NCBI GenBank assembly: GCA_041166385.1
Contig: JBEEFW010000101.1
Coordinates: 5,527-69,526, forward strand
Direction: 5' to 3'
Length of the DNA: 64,000 nucleotides
Source: DASUCS01 sp041166385
GTDB taxonomy: Bacteria > Actinomycetota > Acidimicrobiia > Acidimicrobiales > JACDCH01
Shown here: positions 1 through 8,151 of the stretch, in pieces
Position numbering within the stretch: the first letter of the stretch is position 1
How the letters are laid out: each line of letters opens with the position of its first letter
Notes under the pieces: generated by a model
Told to the model about the DNA's origin: nothing
The model's input: only the letters and a program-made list of their open reading frames with translations
Database searches by the model: none
Position numbers and translations under genes: made by a program

Positions 1-64
1 TTCTCCCGTCGGCAAGGCGGATTACGCGTGGGCGAAAGAGACGGCTATCAGGGAGCTGACATGA
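1..64 (+). CDS. acyl-CoA synthetase, C-terminal end only (partial)
   Basis: Reading from base 2, the first 62 bases encode SPVGKADYAWAKETAIRELT and a TGA stop at 62-64. A GK-DY-WAK pattern near the C-terminus is typical of the last residues of long-chain acyl-CoA synthetases (FadD family), where the lysine after the glycine is the adenylation catalytic lysine. The rest of the gene lies outside the window. The stop codon overlaps the next start codon as ATGA, so the two genes are probably translationally coupled in one operon. The family call rests on only 20 residues. Confidence 0.6.
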   Translation, partial: SPVGKADYAWAKETAIRELT

Positions 65-1608
65 TCGACGCCCGCAGTCTGTGGGAGCTGCTCGAGAAGC
101 GGGTCGAAGCCACGCCCGATGCAGTGATGGCGGTCGACGAGAACGGCCGCTCGCTCACCTTCGCCGAGTACAAGGCCGAAGCCGAGCGCACCGCCGCCGG
201 GTTGGCCCGCCTCGGCATCCGTGAGGGCGACGTCGTGTCGTGGCAGTTGCCGACGTGGCTCGAGTCGCTCGCGCTCGTTGCCGCGCTGTCGCGGCTCGGC
301 GCGATCCAGAACCCCATGCTGCCGATCTACCGCCAGCGGGAGGTCGGGTTCATCACGAAGCAGGCCGGCTCGCGCCTGCTGATCGTGCCCGGCACGTGGC
401 GCAACTTCGACTACGAGGAGATGGCCCGCGAGATCGCGGGCGGGCAGCCTGGGCTCGAGATCCTCGTCGCCAGCCGCGTGTTGCCGCAGGGCGATCCGCA
501 GCAGCTCCCGCCGGTGCCGGCGCCGCCGGACGATCCGGCCGACCTGCCGATCCGCTTCTACTACTACACGTCGGGAACGACGGCCGACCCGAAGGGCGCG
601 CAGCACACCGACGCGACCATCAAGGCCGCCGCGGTCGGCATGTGCGAACGACTCGAGGTGGCGGAAGACGATCGCATCGGCTGCGTGTTCCCGTTCACCC
701 ACATCGCCGGCGCCGTGTACATCTTCAGTGCGTTGGCGTTCGGCTGCACGATGATCGTGGTCGAGGGTTTCGATGCGGAGGCGACCCCACCGGTGCTCGC
801 CCGCGAAGGCGTGACGCTGGCGGGCGCCGGCACGCCGTTCCACATGGCGTACCTCGCGTACCAACGCAACCATCCGGAGTCGGCGCCACTGTTCCCGCAG
901 GCCCGCGCCTACATCGGCGGTGGCGCGCCGAAGCCGCCGCAACTGCACTACGACATCAAGGACGCGATGGGCAGTGTGGGGATCGTGTCGGGCTACGGCA
1001 TGACCGAAGCGCCCATCGTCACGATGGCATCGGTGCGCGACAGCGACGACGTGCTCGCCAACACCGAAGGAGCGCCTGTCACCGGCGTCGACTTCATCAC
1101 GGTGAAGCTCGACGGCACGCGGTCAGCGGTCGGCGAGGAGGGCGAGGTCCGCCTGAAGGCGCCGATGGTGATGCGCGGGTACATCGACTCGTCGCTCGAC
1201 GCTGAGGCGTTCGACCAGAACGGCTACTTCCGCACCGGCGACCTCGCGGTGATCGACGATGCCGGCAACGTGCGGATCACCGGGCGGGTGAAAGACATCA
1301 TCATCCGCAACATGGAGAACATCTCGGCGAAGGAGCTCGAGGACAACCTGTTCGCCCATCCGAAGGTGGCCGACGTGGCCGTCATCGGGTTGCCCGACGA
1401 CCGCACGGGCGAGCGGGCGTGCGCCGTGGTCGTGCCCGCGGATGCGGCCGATGCGCCGACGCTCGACGAGCTGTGCGCCTACCTGCTCGGGCGGGGGCTC
1501 ATGAAGCAGAAGCTCCCCGAGCAACTCGAGATCATCGACGCACTCCCACGCAACCCCACGGGCAAGATCGTGAAGTTCGAGCTCCGCGACCGCTACGCGA
1601 AGCCGTAG
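61..1608 (+). CDS. AMP-dependent acyl-CoA synthetase/ligase
   Basis: A 515-residue class I adenylate-forming enzyme, expected to activate a carboxylic acid with ATP and then load it on CoA. The phosphate-binding loop YYTSGTTADPKG is near residues 168-179, the acyl-adenylate motif GYGMTEAP near 311, the TGD hinge motif near 392 and the catalytic lysine in PTGKIVKFELR about a dozen residues from the end. The ATG at 61 is chosen because it overlaps the preceding stop (ATGA), is preceded by GGGAGC, and fits the usual length of about 510-540 residues; an upstream GTG at 28 in the same frame would add 11 unlikely residues. Neighbouring genes are all acyl-CoA enzymes, so a fatty-acid, steroid or aromatic-acid substrate is likely, but the substrate cannot be read from the sequence. 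Confidence 0.9.
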   Translation: MIDARSLWELLEKRVEATPDAVMAVDENGRSLTFAEYKAEAERTAAGLARLGIREGDVVSWQLPTWLESLALVAALSRLGAIQNPMLPIYRQREVGFITKQAGSRLLIVPGTWRNFDYEEMAREIAGGQPGLEILVASRVLPQGDPQQLPPVPAPPDDPADLPIRFYYYTSGTTADPKGAQHTDATIKAAAVGMCERLEVAEDDRIGCVFPFTHIAGAVYIFSALAFGCTMIVVEGFDAEATPPVLAREGVTLAGAGTPFHMAYLAYQRNHPESAPLFPQARAYIGGGAPKPPQLHYDIKDAMGSVGIVSGYGMTEAPIVTMASVRDSDDVLANTEGAPVTGVDFITVKLDGTRSAVGEEGEVRLKAPMVMRGYIDSSLDAEAFDQNGYFRTGDLAVIDDAGNVRITGRVKDIIIRNMENISAKELEDNLFAHPKVADVAVIGLPDDRTGERACAVVVPADAADAPTLDELCAYLLGRGLMKQKLPEQLEIIDALPRNPTGKIVKFELRDRYAKP

Positions 1609-1623
1609 ACCACCCCGACCTGC

Positions 1624-1671
1624 AAATCCCACTCAGACATACACATTTCTGTGTATGTCTGAGTGGGATTT
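1624..1671. repeat. 48-bp hairpin element, family 1, copy A
   Basis: Perfect 22-bp inverted arms (1624-1645 and 1650-1671) around a TTTC loop. The left arm begins AAATCCCACTCAGACA. It lies between the acyl-CoA synthetase stop and the SDR start, 21 nt before the SDR ATG, and both genes point the same way. Related copies are at 42082, 52575 and 57967. Compared with copies C and D, one G-C pair of the stem is A-T here, with both arms changed together. It could act as an RNA hairpin or terminator, but that is not shown. Confidence 0.95.
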
Positions 1672-1692
1672 CGACAAGGAGCACTGCAACTG

Positions 1693-2604
1693 ATGGCACT
1701 GTTGGACGGGAAGATCGCAATCGTCACGGGCGCGGGGCACGGCATCGGCCGTGGCCATGCGCTCGAGTTGGCGAAGCACGGCGCCCGCGTCGTCGTGAAC
1801 GACCTCGGATCGAGCGTGAGCGGCGAAGGCAACAGCCAGGACGCCGACCTGACCGTGAAGCTCATCGAGCAGCGCGGCGGTGAGGCCATCGCCAACTACG
1901 GCGATGTGTCTGACGAGGTGCAGTCGGGCGAGATGATCCAGCAGGCCGTCGACACGTGGGGTCGTCTCGACATCCTCGTGAACAACGCCGGCATCGTGCG
2001 CGACAGCGTGATCTGGAACATGTCGGTGTCGGACTTCGATGCCGTGATGAAGGTGCATGTCCGCGGCACGTGGCTTCCGAGCCACCACGCGGCGAAGCAT
2101 TGGCGGGGGCGGGCCCAGACCGGCGAGACGTTCACCGGCCGAATCATCAACACGGTCTCGGGTGCTGGCCTCATCGGGAACTTTGGCCAGACCAACTACG
2201 CCACCGCGAAGGCGGCGATCGCCGGCCTCACGCAGACGTTGTCGCTCGAGCTCTATCGCATGGGCATCACCGTCAACGCCATCGGTCCTGCCGGCGCGAC
2301 GCGGATCACGGGCACGATGCCGAACGCGCCGAAGGTCCTCGAGCCCGATGACATTCCCGACGACGAGTTCAATCCAATGGACCCAGCCGGAGCGTCACCG
2401 GTCGTCGCGTGGCTGGCGAGCGACGAGGCCCAACTGATCACCGGTCAAGTCATCCGCGCCGTCGGCGGCAAGATCGTGCTGATGCACGGGTGGACCGATG
2501 GTCCGACCATCGACAGTGGCGGCAAGCGGTGGGACGCCACCAAGCTGGGCCAGCAGATCGCCACCGACATCTTCAAGACCCGAGCACCCGGCCTGCGCTT
2601 CTAG
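1693..2604 (+). CDS. short-chain dehydrogenase/reductase
   Basis: A 303-residue NAD(P)-dependent oxidoreductase of the classical SDR family. The N-terminus carries the Rossmann glycine motif TGAGHGIGRG (about residues 12-21), followed by NNAG near 96 and the catalytic YATAK (Tyr-x3-Lys) near 176 with the serine in NTVSGAG upstream. The protein is longer than a typical 250-residue SDR, with a C-terminal extension of about 50 residues resembling the 3-hydroxyacyl-CoA dehydrogenase-like group (MFE2/HSD17B4-type). The ATG at 1693 matches the conserved start of the domain; a GTG at 1663 in the same frame falls inside the hairpin element and is rejected. It is probably a beta-oxidation-type 3-hydroxyacyl-CoA dehydrogenase given its neighbours. 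Confidence 0.85.
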   Translation: MALLDGKIAIVTGAGHGIGRGHALELAKHGARVVVNDLGSSVSGEGNSQDADLTVKLIEQRGGEAIANYGDVSDEVQSGEMIQQAVDTWGRLDILVNNAGIVRDSVIWNMSVSDFDAVMKVHVRGTWLPSHHAAKHWRGRAQTGETFTGRIINTVSGAGLIGNFGQTNYATAKAAIAGLTQTLSLELYRMGITVNAIGPAGATRITGTMPNAPKVLEPDDIPDDEFNPMDPAGASPVVAWLASDEAQLITGQVIRAVGGKIVLMHGWTDGPTIDSGGKRWDATKLGQQIATDIFKTRAPGLRF

Positions 2605-2634
2605 CCAGTGACGAACGGAGCGAGTGTTCGAGAC

Positions 2635-4461
2635 TCAGCGGGAGCGGGGGAGGCCGAGGCCGTGCTCGGCGATGATGCCGCGCTGGATCTCACTGGAGCC
2701 GCCGTAGATCGTGGTGACCGTCGAGTGGCGGTAGGCGTGCTCGACGAAGTCGAAGATCGGCGCGTCGGACGGAACGATGTCGCGGCAGTCGCCCGCCGCA
2801 CGGGTGAACGCTTCGGTGACGAACAGCTTCGCCATCGAGCCTTCGACGTGCGTGACTGCGCCAGTCGAGGCCAGTTCGCTGCAGCGATAGAGCAGCAGAC
2901 GCCCGACTTCCATCGCGACCGCGTGCGCCGCGATGCGATCCGCCACCAGTGGATCGTCCAGCGCGCCTGATGCCTGCGCCCACGACGCGACCGTGCGCAC
3001 GAGGCGGTCGGGCTCGCCCCAGTTGGCGCTGTTGCGCTCGTAGACGAGTGCGGCGTTCATGACCGACCAGCCGGCGTCGACCTCGCCGACGCGGCAGGAG
3101 TCGGGCACGCGTACGTCGGTGTAGAAGGTGATGTTCGTGCGCTCGCCGCCGAGCGTGTGCACCGGTGTGATTTCGATACCCGGCGAGTCCATCGGCACGA
3201 GGAACATCGTGAGGCCCTTGTGCTTCGGCTTGTCGGGGCTCGTACGGGTGAGGAGGAACACGTAGTCGGCCACGTGGGCCATCGTCGTGAACATCTTCTG
3301 GCCGTTGATGAGCCACTCGTCGCCGTCGAGCACTGCCCGCGTCTGCACGGCCGCGACATCCGAGCCGGCGTCGGGCTCGCTGTAGCCGAGACACGCCAGC
3401 GTTTCGCCCGACAACATGCGAGGCACGATCTCGGTGCGCTGCTGCTCGTTGCCGAGCAAGACGAGCGTGGCCGCGACCATCGAGACGATCCCCATGCTGT
3501 CGACGGGCGCGCCGGCGCCATACAGCTCCTGCATCAGCGCGGTGGTCTCGACGGGGGAGCGTCCGCCGCCGCCGACCTCGGCCGGCCAGCCCGCCGCCAG
3601 GTAACCCGCCGCACAGAGGGCGCGATGCAAGCCGGCGTCGTGCATCGTGCCGGTCTCATGGGCACGCTCGATGATCTCGTCAGTCAAGTGCTCACCGAGG
3701 AACGCCCGTACCTCGCGCTGAAACTGCGCCGCGCCGGCGTCGAGCTGTCGATCGAGTACGCGTCCCGTCGCGCCCCAAAGGCGCTCGGCAATCTCGAGCA
3801 ACCGGTGCCGAGGATCACCGAACTTGGTCCGTGCGACCTTCGCACGCTGCACGTACAGCTGCACGTCGTACTCGAGCATGAACCCGTAGCCGCCGTGGTA
3901 GTGCAACGCCGCTTCGGCGGCTTCGACAGCCACGTAACCACCCCACCACTCGGCCATCGACGCCAGCGCCGGCCCGTCCGGGTCGTCGTCATCGAGGGCG
4001 CCGGCCGCCTCTCGGGCGAGGAGCTCGCTTCCTGTCACTGCGGTGTGGAGATCGGCGAGGCGGTGCTGGATCGTCTGAAAGGTACCGATCGGGACACCGA
4101 ACTGATGGCGCTCTTTGACGTAGTCGATGGCGAGGTCGAGCACCGCGCGCGCCAACCCCGCGAACCACGACGCCCGCAGCGCGAGCTGCCGGTCATCAGG
4201 TTCCGGCGCAACGGTTTCGATGAACGGCACCGTGGCCAGATGCGCCCCGCACTGGCGGGCCACGACGGCAAGGTCCGAGATCGTCGCTTGTCCCGACTCG
4301 GCCGCCTCGAACAGGCCCATCTCGACAAGTCCGTCCCACACGGTCTGATCGAAACCCGAAGACTCCGCCGCCCGCACCTGCTCGGGCGACGACGTCTTGT
4401 CGAGCAAACGGGCGACGGCTGAATCGAGCGCCTGCTGCTCGTCGGTCAACAAGGACGTCAC
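2635..4461 (-). CDS. fused acyl-CoA dehydrogenase, two domains in tandem
   Basis: A 608-residue protein with two acyl-CoA dehydrogenase units. The first (about residues 1-240) has a recognisable N-terminal helical part and a C-terminal part (YVKERHQFGVPIGTFQTIQHRL, written here as spanning about residues 125-146), but the roughly 100-residue central beta domain is missing. The second unit (about 250-608) is complete, with the FAD/substrate motif CLGYSEPDAGSD, the NGQKMFTT strand and the C-terminal IYGGSSEIQR. Fused or heteromeric pairs of this sort are known in mycobacterial steroid and fatty-acid catabolism (FadE34-like). The GTG start at 4461 overlaps the CoA transferase stop as GTGA, so the pair is translationally coupled. 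The shortened unit is probably structural rather than catalytic (inference). Confidence 0.85.
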   Translation of the reverse strand: MTSLLTDEQQALDSAVARLLDKTSSPEQVRAAESSGFDQTVWDGLVEMGLFEAAESGQATISDLAVVARQCGAHLATVPFIETVAPEPDDRQLALRASWFAGLARAVLDLAIDYVKERHQFGVPIGTFQTIQHRLADLHTAVTGSELLAREAAGALDDDDPDGPALASMAEWWGGYVAVEAAEAALHYHGGYGFMLEYDVQLYVQRAKVARTKFGDPRHRLLEIAERLWGATGRVLDRQLDAGAAQFQREVRAFLGEHLTDEIIERAHETGTMHDAGLHRALCAAGYLAAGWPAEVGGGGRSPVETTALMQELYGAGAPVDSMGIVSMVAATLVLLGNEQQRTEIVPRMLSGETLACLGYSEPDAGSDVAAVQTRAVLDGDEWLINGQKMFTTMAHVADYVFLLTRTSPDKPKHKGLTMFLVPMDSPGIEITPVHTLGGERTNITFYTDVRVPDSCRVGEVDAGWSVMNAALVYERNSANWGEPDRLVRTVASWAQASGALDDPLVADRIAAHAVAMEVGRLLLYRCSELASTGAVTHVEGSMAKLFVTEAFTRAAGDCRDIVPSDAPIFDFVEHAYRHSTVTTIYGGSSEIQRGIIAEHGLGLPRSR

Positions 4462-5681
4462 CCCAATGCGCCGGTGGCGCGCAATGACTCGATCTTGGCG
4501 TCGTCGTACTGCAGCACGGAGCGCAACACATCGTCGGTGTGCTGGCCAACGGTCGGCGCCTTCGACGGGACTGGCAACGCCTCGTCGACGAGCTTGATCG
4601 GCGACGGCAGCTGCTCGGCCCCCAGCAGCTCGCGAGGCAGCCACGGGAACCGGTCCTGGAACTGGGGGTCGTCGGCGAGCGTCTGTGGCGTGTTCACGTT
4701 GACGATCGGCGTGTTCACCCGTTCACCGATCTGCACCCACTCGGCACTCGTGCGCGACGCGAAGATGTCGCGCAGCTCCGACCGCAGCTCGATGTTGCCG
4801 ACCGCGTGATCGGCGTACTGCGCTCCGGGAAACTTCTCGAACAGGTCGGCGCGCTCGATGCCGCGACAGAAGTTCTCCCAGAATTCCCGCTCCGAGGCCT
4901 GGAACAGGATGTGGCCGTCCTTGGTCGCGTAGAACTGGTAGCGCACACCGTGGCGCATGCCGCCGGTGCCAGGAGCGCGGCGCTCGTAGTTGTCGGACGC
5001 GTTGCCGGTGACCTCGTCGTCGGGCCGCTCGTACGCCTTGTACGTCTCGGAGCGCAGCCAGTCCATCGCCGCGGCGGCGTCGGACTGTGCGATGTCGAGC
5101 CGCGCCGGCTCACCGGTCGCCCGCGCCCGGATCACCGCGGCCAGCACACCCAACGCGCCGAACAACGGTCCCGCGTGGATGCCGGTCGACGGATGCTCGG
5201 GCAGATAGGTGAACCCGTCGTCGTCGATCTCCGGCTTCACGAGTCCGGCCCACACGTCGTACGCGACACCGTGGCTGGGCATGTCCTTGTACGGGCCCGT
5301 CATCCCGTAGCCCGAGATCGTGCAGAACACGATGCGGGGGTTGACCTCGCAGAGCTTGTCGAAGCCGAGCCCGCGCTTGGCCAGGCCGCCCGGCCGCATC
5401 GCTTCGATGACGACGTCCGCGTCGCGTACCAGGTCCAGGTAGATGTCGACCCCTTCCGGTGTACGCAGGTCGAGCACCACCGAGCGCTTGCCGCGGTTCA
5501 CGTGCAGGTGCATCAGCGACACACCCTCGACGATCGGCCACGTCATCTGCCGCACGTAGTCCCCCGCGGGCGACTCGATCTTGATCACGTCGGCGCCGAG
5601 GTCGGCGAGGTGCGTGGTGATCGCGGCCGGGCCGAGCATCGAGCTCTCGATCACGCGCAGGCTGGCGAGGGGGTTGGTCAC
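4458..5681 (-). CDS. class III (CaiB/BaiF-type) CoA transferase
   Basis: A 407-residue CaiB/BaiF family protein that would move CoA between carboxylic acids or racemise acyl-CoAs. Visible family landmarks are GADVIKIESPAGD near residues 29-41, the VNRGKRSVVLDL segment, and CTISGYGMTGPY; the catalytic aspartate expected after the QSD region is in LDIAQSDAAAAM. The GTG at 5681 has GGAGCC 5-10 nt upstream and starts right before the conserved N-terminus. A TACAAT -10 box at 5725-5720 on this strand is overlapped by a palindromic operator. The gene is coupled to the acyl-CoA dehydrogenase downstream (4-bp overlap), which points to a degradative acyl-CoA operon. Confidence 0.88.
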   Translation of the reverse strand: MTNPLASLRVIESSMLGPAAITTHLADLGADVIKIESPAGDYVRQMTWPIVEGVSLMHLHVNRGKRSVVLDLRTPEGVDIYLDLVRDADVVIEAMRPGGLAKRGLGFDKLCEVNPRIVFCTISGYGMTGPYKDMPSHGVAYDVWAGLVKPEIDDDGFTYLPEHPSTGIHAGPLFGALGVLAAVIRARATGEPARLDIAQSDAAAAMDWLRSETYKAYERPDDEVTGNASDNYERRAPGTGGMRHGVRYQFYATKDGHILFQASEREFWENFCRGIERADLFEKFPGAQYADHAVGNIELRSELRDIFASRTSAEWVQIGERVNTPIVNVNTPQTLADDPQFQDRFPWLPRELLGAEQLPSPIKLVDEALPVPSKAPTVGQHTDDVLRSVLQYDDAKIESLRATGALG

Positions 5682-5703
5682 AGCAGGGCTCCAGCACGTT
5701 GTT

Positions 5704-5725
5704 TCTGACGGTCCGTCAGATTGTA
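5704..5725. promoter_or_regulatory. TetR-like palindromic operator over the CoA transferase promoter
   Basis: TCTGACGGTCCGTCAGA (5704-5720) is a perfect 17-bp palindrome apart from the central base. It abuts and shares one base with a minus-strand TACAAT -10 box (5725-5720), so a bound protein would cover the transcription start of the leftward acyl-CoA operon. A plus-strand TAGATT box at 5735-5740 faces the divergent phosphatase gene. The palindrome's size and symmetry fit TetR-family repressors; no regulator gene is in the window. Confidence 0.65.
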
Positions 5726-5750
5726 GGAGGGCCCTAGATTGGCCCGCCAT

Positions 5751-6443
5751 ATGCCGAACGAGCCCGCAGAGCCCGTCGCCTATCGCCAGATCCAGTTCAC
5801 GGTGCCGCCCGGCGCGACCGAGCTGCTCCTCGTGCGGCACGGTGAGTCGGAGGCGGCCATCGAAGGCCAACCGTTCGAGCTCGTCGAAGGACACGGCGAC
5901 CCCGCGTTGTCGCCCGACGGAGTCGCCCAGGCCGAGCTCGTCTGCGAGCGGCTCGCGACAGAGCCGATCGACGCGATCTACGTGAGCAACCTCCGGCGCA
6001 CCGCACAGACGGCCGCGCCGCTGGCGCAGCGACTCGATCTCGTGCCGATCGTCGACCGCGATCTCCGCGAGGTCTACCTCGGCGAGTGGGAGAGCGGTCT
6101 GTTCCGCAAGAAGGTAATCGAGCGCGATCCGATCGCGGTGCGCATGTCCGAGGAGCAGCGGTGGGATGTGATTCCGGGGGCCGAGCCGCAAGCCGACTTC
6201 GCGCAGCGGACTCGCGCCGTCGTCGAACGCATCGCCGCTGCCCATCCCGACCAGCGTGTTGCCGTGTTCGCGCACGGCGGGATCATCGGCGAGATGCTGT
6301 CGCAGGCCACCGGCTCGCGGGCATTCGCGTTCACATCGGACAACACCGGTATCTCACAGCTCGTGATTGCGCCCGACCGTTGGATCGTGCGGCGGTTCAA
6401 CGACACCGCCCATCTCGACGTGGGACTGACTACGTCGCGCTGA
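5751..6443 (+). CDS. histidine phosphatase family protein
   Basis: A 230-residue member of the phosphoglycerate-mutase-like histidine phosphatase superfamily. The phosphohistidine motif LVRHGES is near residues 27-33, the second catalytic region has SNLRRTAQTA near 83-92, and the second histidine is in FAHGGIIGEML near 175-185. The substrate is unknown; the spacing fits small acid or sugar phosphatases. The ATG at 5751 is preceded by a TAGATT -10-like box 10 nt upstream with no Shine-Dalgarno, consistent with leaderless transcription. Its last 14 bases overlap the 3' end of the convergent FKBP gene. Confidence 0.85.
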   Translation: MPNEPAEPVAYRQIQFTVPPGATELLLVRHGESEAAIEGQPFELVEGHGDPALSPDGVAQAELVCERLATEPIDAIYVSNLRRTAQTAAPLAQRLDLVPIVDRDLREVYLGEWESGLFRKKVIERDPIAVRMSEEQRWDVIPGAEPQADFAQRTRAVVERIAAAHPDQRVAVFAHGGIIGEMLSQATGSRAFAFTSDNTGISQLVIAPDRWIVRRFNDTAHLDVGLTTSR

Positions 6444-7077
6444 CCACGTCGACGACGAACCACAACGTCTCGTCGGGAGCGATGCCCGGGCGGCCCTGCG
6501 TGCCGTAGGCGAGCGCCGGCGGAATCCCGAGCAGCCGCTGGCCGCCGACCTTCATCCCGACGAGGCCCTGCTGCCAACCGACGATCACCTCGCTGAGCGC
6601 AAAGCTCGCGGGCTGTCCACGCGACCACGACGAGTCGAAGATCTTGCCTGTCGAACACGACACGCCGATGTACTGCACCGACAACGTGTTCGTTGCCACG
6701 ATCTCCGCGCCGTCGCCGGTCTTGAGGTCTTCTTTCACGAGCTCGGTCGGCGGGGGACCAGTCTTCACCGGGACGGCTGGCGCACCCGCGGGCAGCGGGT
6801 CGGCGAGCGGGACGCACGGCATGCCGGCTGCGGATGCGAGGGTCGTGCTCGTCGTCGACGGGTCGACGAGCGAGGCGTTGGGATCGACGGTCGTCGTGGT
6901 CGACGAGGTGCCGCTGCCGCCGGCGATCACCGCTCCTCCGAGGATGGCGATCACCAGGACGCCACCACCGATGGCGGCACCGACGCGCCGGCGCGCCTGA
7001 CGCCGTCTCGCGGCTTCTGCAGCTGCGGCTTTGGCGCGGCTGCTCACCCACTGGCGGTCTTTCTTCCGACTAGGCAC
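6430..7077 (-). CDS. membrane-anchored FKBP-type peptidyl-prolyl isomerase
   Basis: A 215-residue protein with an Arg/Lys-rich N-terminus, one membrane segment around residues 31-53 (VGAAIGGGVLVIAILGGAVIAGG), a Ser/Thr-rich linker and a C-terminal FKBP domain (about 105-213). Recognisable FKBP elements are VQYIGVSCSTGKIFDSSW, the GWQQGLVGMKVGGQR region and IPPALAYG. It should catalyse prolyl cis-trans isomerisation outside the membrane. The GTG start at 7077 has a TAGCTT box 8 nt upstream on the same strand, overlapping the stop codon of the LLM gene. The 3' end overlaps the convergent phosphatase gene by 14 bp. Confidence 0.88.
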   Translation of the reverse strand: MPSRKKDRQWVSSRAKAAAAEAARRRQARRRVGAAIGGGVLVIAILGGAVIAGGSGTSSTTTTVDPNASLVDPSTTSTTLASAAGMPCVPLADPLPAGAPAVPVKTGPPPTELVKEDLKTGDGAEIVATNTLSVQYIGVSCSTGKIFDSSWSRGQPASFALSEVIVGWQQGLVGMKVGGQRLLGIPPALAYGTQGRPGIAPDETLWFVVDVVSAT

Positions 7078-7085
7078 GGGTGGGC

Positions 7086-7091
7086 AAGCTA
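7086..7091 (-). promoter_or_regulatory. -10 box (TAGCTT), leaderless FKBP gene
   Basis: TAGCTT on the minus strand lies 8 nt before the GTG start at 7077. Its TAG is also the stop codon of the upstream LLM gene. Confidence 0.5.
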
Positions 7092-8093
7092 GTGCCGTGC
7101 CACGGTGGCAAGGTCGCAGGCCTCCGCCACCAGCTCGTAGGACCGCAGGCGGTCCTCGTGACCAGGCACCATCGTGGTGACCATGAGCTCGTCGACGCCG
7201 GTGCGGACGGCGAGCTCCTCGAGCCCGCGGCGGACCTCACTCGGGTCGCCGACGATGAGCGGCGCGGTCCAGTGGCGTAGGAGCTCGCGCTCCGATGGCG
7301 TGAACACGTACTCGGCGGCTTCCTCGGGCGTGGGCATCGGTTGCGGACGTCCTTGTCGCAGCCGCACGAAGCTCAGTGAGCTCGGTCCGGACAGCCAACG
7401 TGCCCGCTCGTTCGTCTCCGCGCAGATCACCGGCACACCGATCATCGCGTATGGCTCGGCGAGATCGTCCGAAGGCTGGAACGCCGACCGGTACACCTCG
7501 AGTGCAGCCATCGTGTTCTGCGACGCGAAGTGGTGGGCGAACGAGAACGGCAGGCCGAGCATGCCCGCCACCTGTGCGCTGAAGTCGCTCGAACCGAGCA
7601 TCCACATCGCCGGCTTGTAGCCGCGGCCTGGTACCGCGGTGATCTGCGGATGGGTGCCGTCGAAGAAGGCGACCAAGTCGCGGAGCTGCTCGGGGAATTC
7701 GTCGGCGCCGGTCATGGGTTTGCGCCGGAGTGCCGCGGCCGTGACGGGATCAGTGCCGGGCGCCCGTCCGAGCCCGAGATCGATGCGGCCGGGATGCAGT
7801 GCCTCGAGCATCCCGAACTGCTCGGCGATGACGAGCGATGCGTGGTTCGGCAACATCACCCCGCCCGCGCCGATGCGCAGGGTCGAGGTGGATGCCGCGA
7901 GGTGGGCGATGAGCACGGCCGGCGATGAGCTCGCGATGCCCGGCATGTTGTGATGCTCGGCTACCCACAGCCGGTGGTAGCCGACTCGCTCGGCCAGGCG
8001 AGCCAGTTCCGTGGACGTGGCCAGCGCGGCGGCGGGGCTCGACCCTTGGCCGACCGGGGCGAGATCGAGGACGGAGACGCGGGGAAGGGCCAT
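7089..8093 (-). CDS. LLM class flavin-dependent oxidoreductase (MsnO8-like)
   Basis: A 334-residue luciferase-like TIM-barrel monooxygenase. The sequence AEHHNMPGIASSSP followed by the strand ending RIGAGGVMLPNH is characteristic of the MsnO8/YhbW-like subfamily, which generally uses FMN rather than F420. GRIDLGLGRAPG near residue 107 is the usual flavin-phosphate region. The ATG at 8093 begins the conserved MALPRVSVLDL; an in-frame upstream ATG at 8135 would add 14 residues and cannot be excluded, since it lies nearer the divergent promoter region. The substrate is unknown. It is transcribed away from the alpha/beta hydrolase gene. Confidence 0.85.
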   Translation of the reverse strand: MALPRVSVLDLAPVGQGSSPAAALATSTELARLAERVGYHRLWVAEHHNMPGIASSSPAVLIAHLAASTSTLRIGAGGVMLPNHASLVIAEQFGMLEALHPGRIDLGLGRAPGTDPVTAAALRRKPMTGADEFPEQLRDLVAFFDGTHPQITAVPGRGYKPAMWMLGSSDFSAQVAGMLGLPFSFAHHFASQNTMAALEVYRSAFQPSDDLAEPYAMIGVPVICAETNERARWLSGPSSLSFVRLRQGRPQPMPTPEEAAEYVFTPSERELLRHWTAPLIVGDPSEVRRGLEELAVRTGVDELMVTTMVPGHEDRLRSYELVAEACDLATVARH

Positions 8094-8136
8094 CCGAGCG
8101 TCCAACGCTCCGGACGGCGAGCCTCTTCCATCCATC

Positions 8137-8142
8137 TAGGTT
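8137..8142 (+). promoter_or_regulatory. -10 box (TAGGTT) of the hydrolase gene
   Basis: TAGGTT ends 9 nt before the ATG at 8152 and there is no Shine-Dalgarno between them. Confidence 0.45.
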
Positions 8143-8151
8143 CTCCCCCCG

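Noticed and set aside
1663..1692. GTG at 1663 as the start of the SDR gene
   Set aside because: It lies in the hairpin element; the conserved domain starts at the ATG at 1693.
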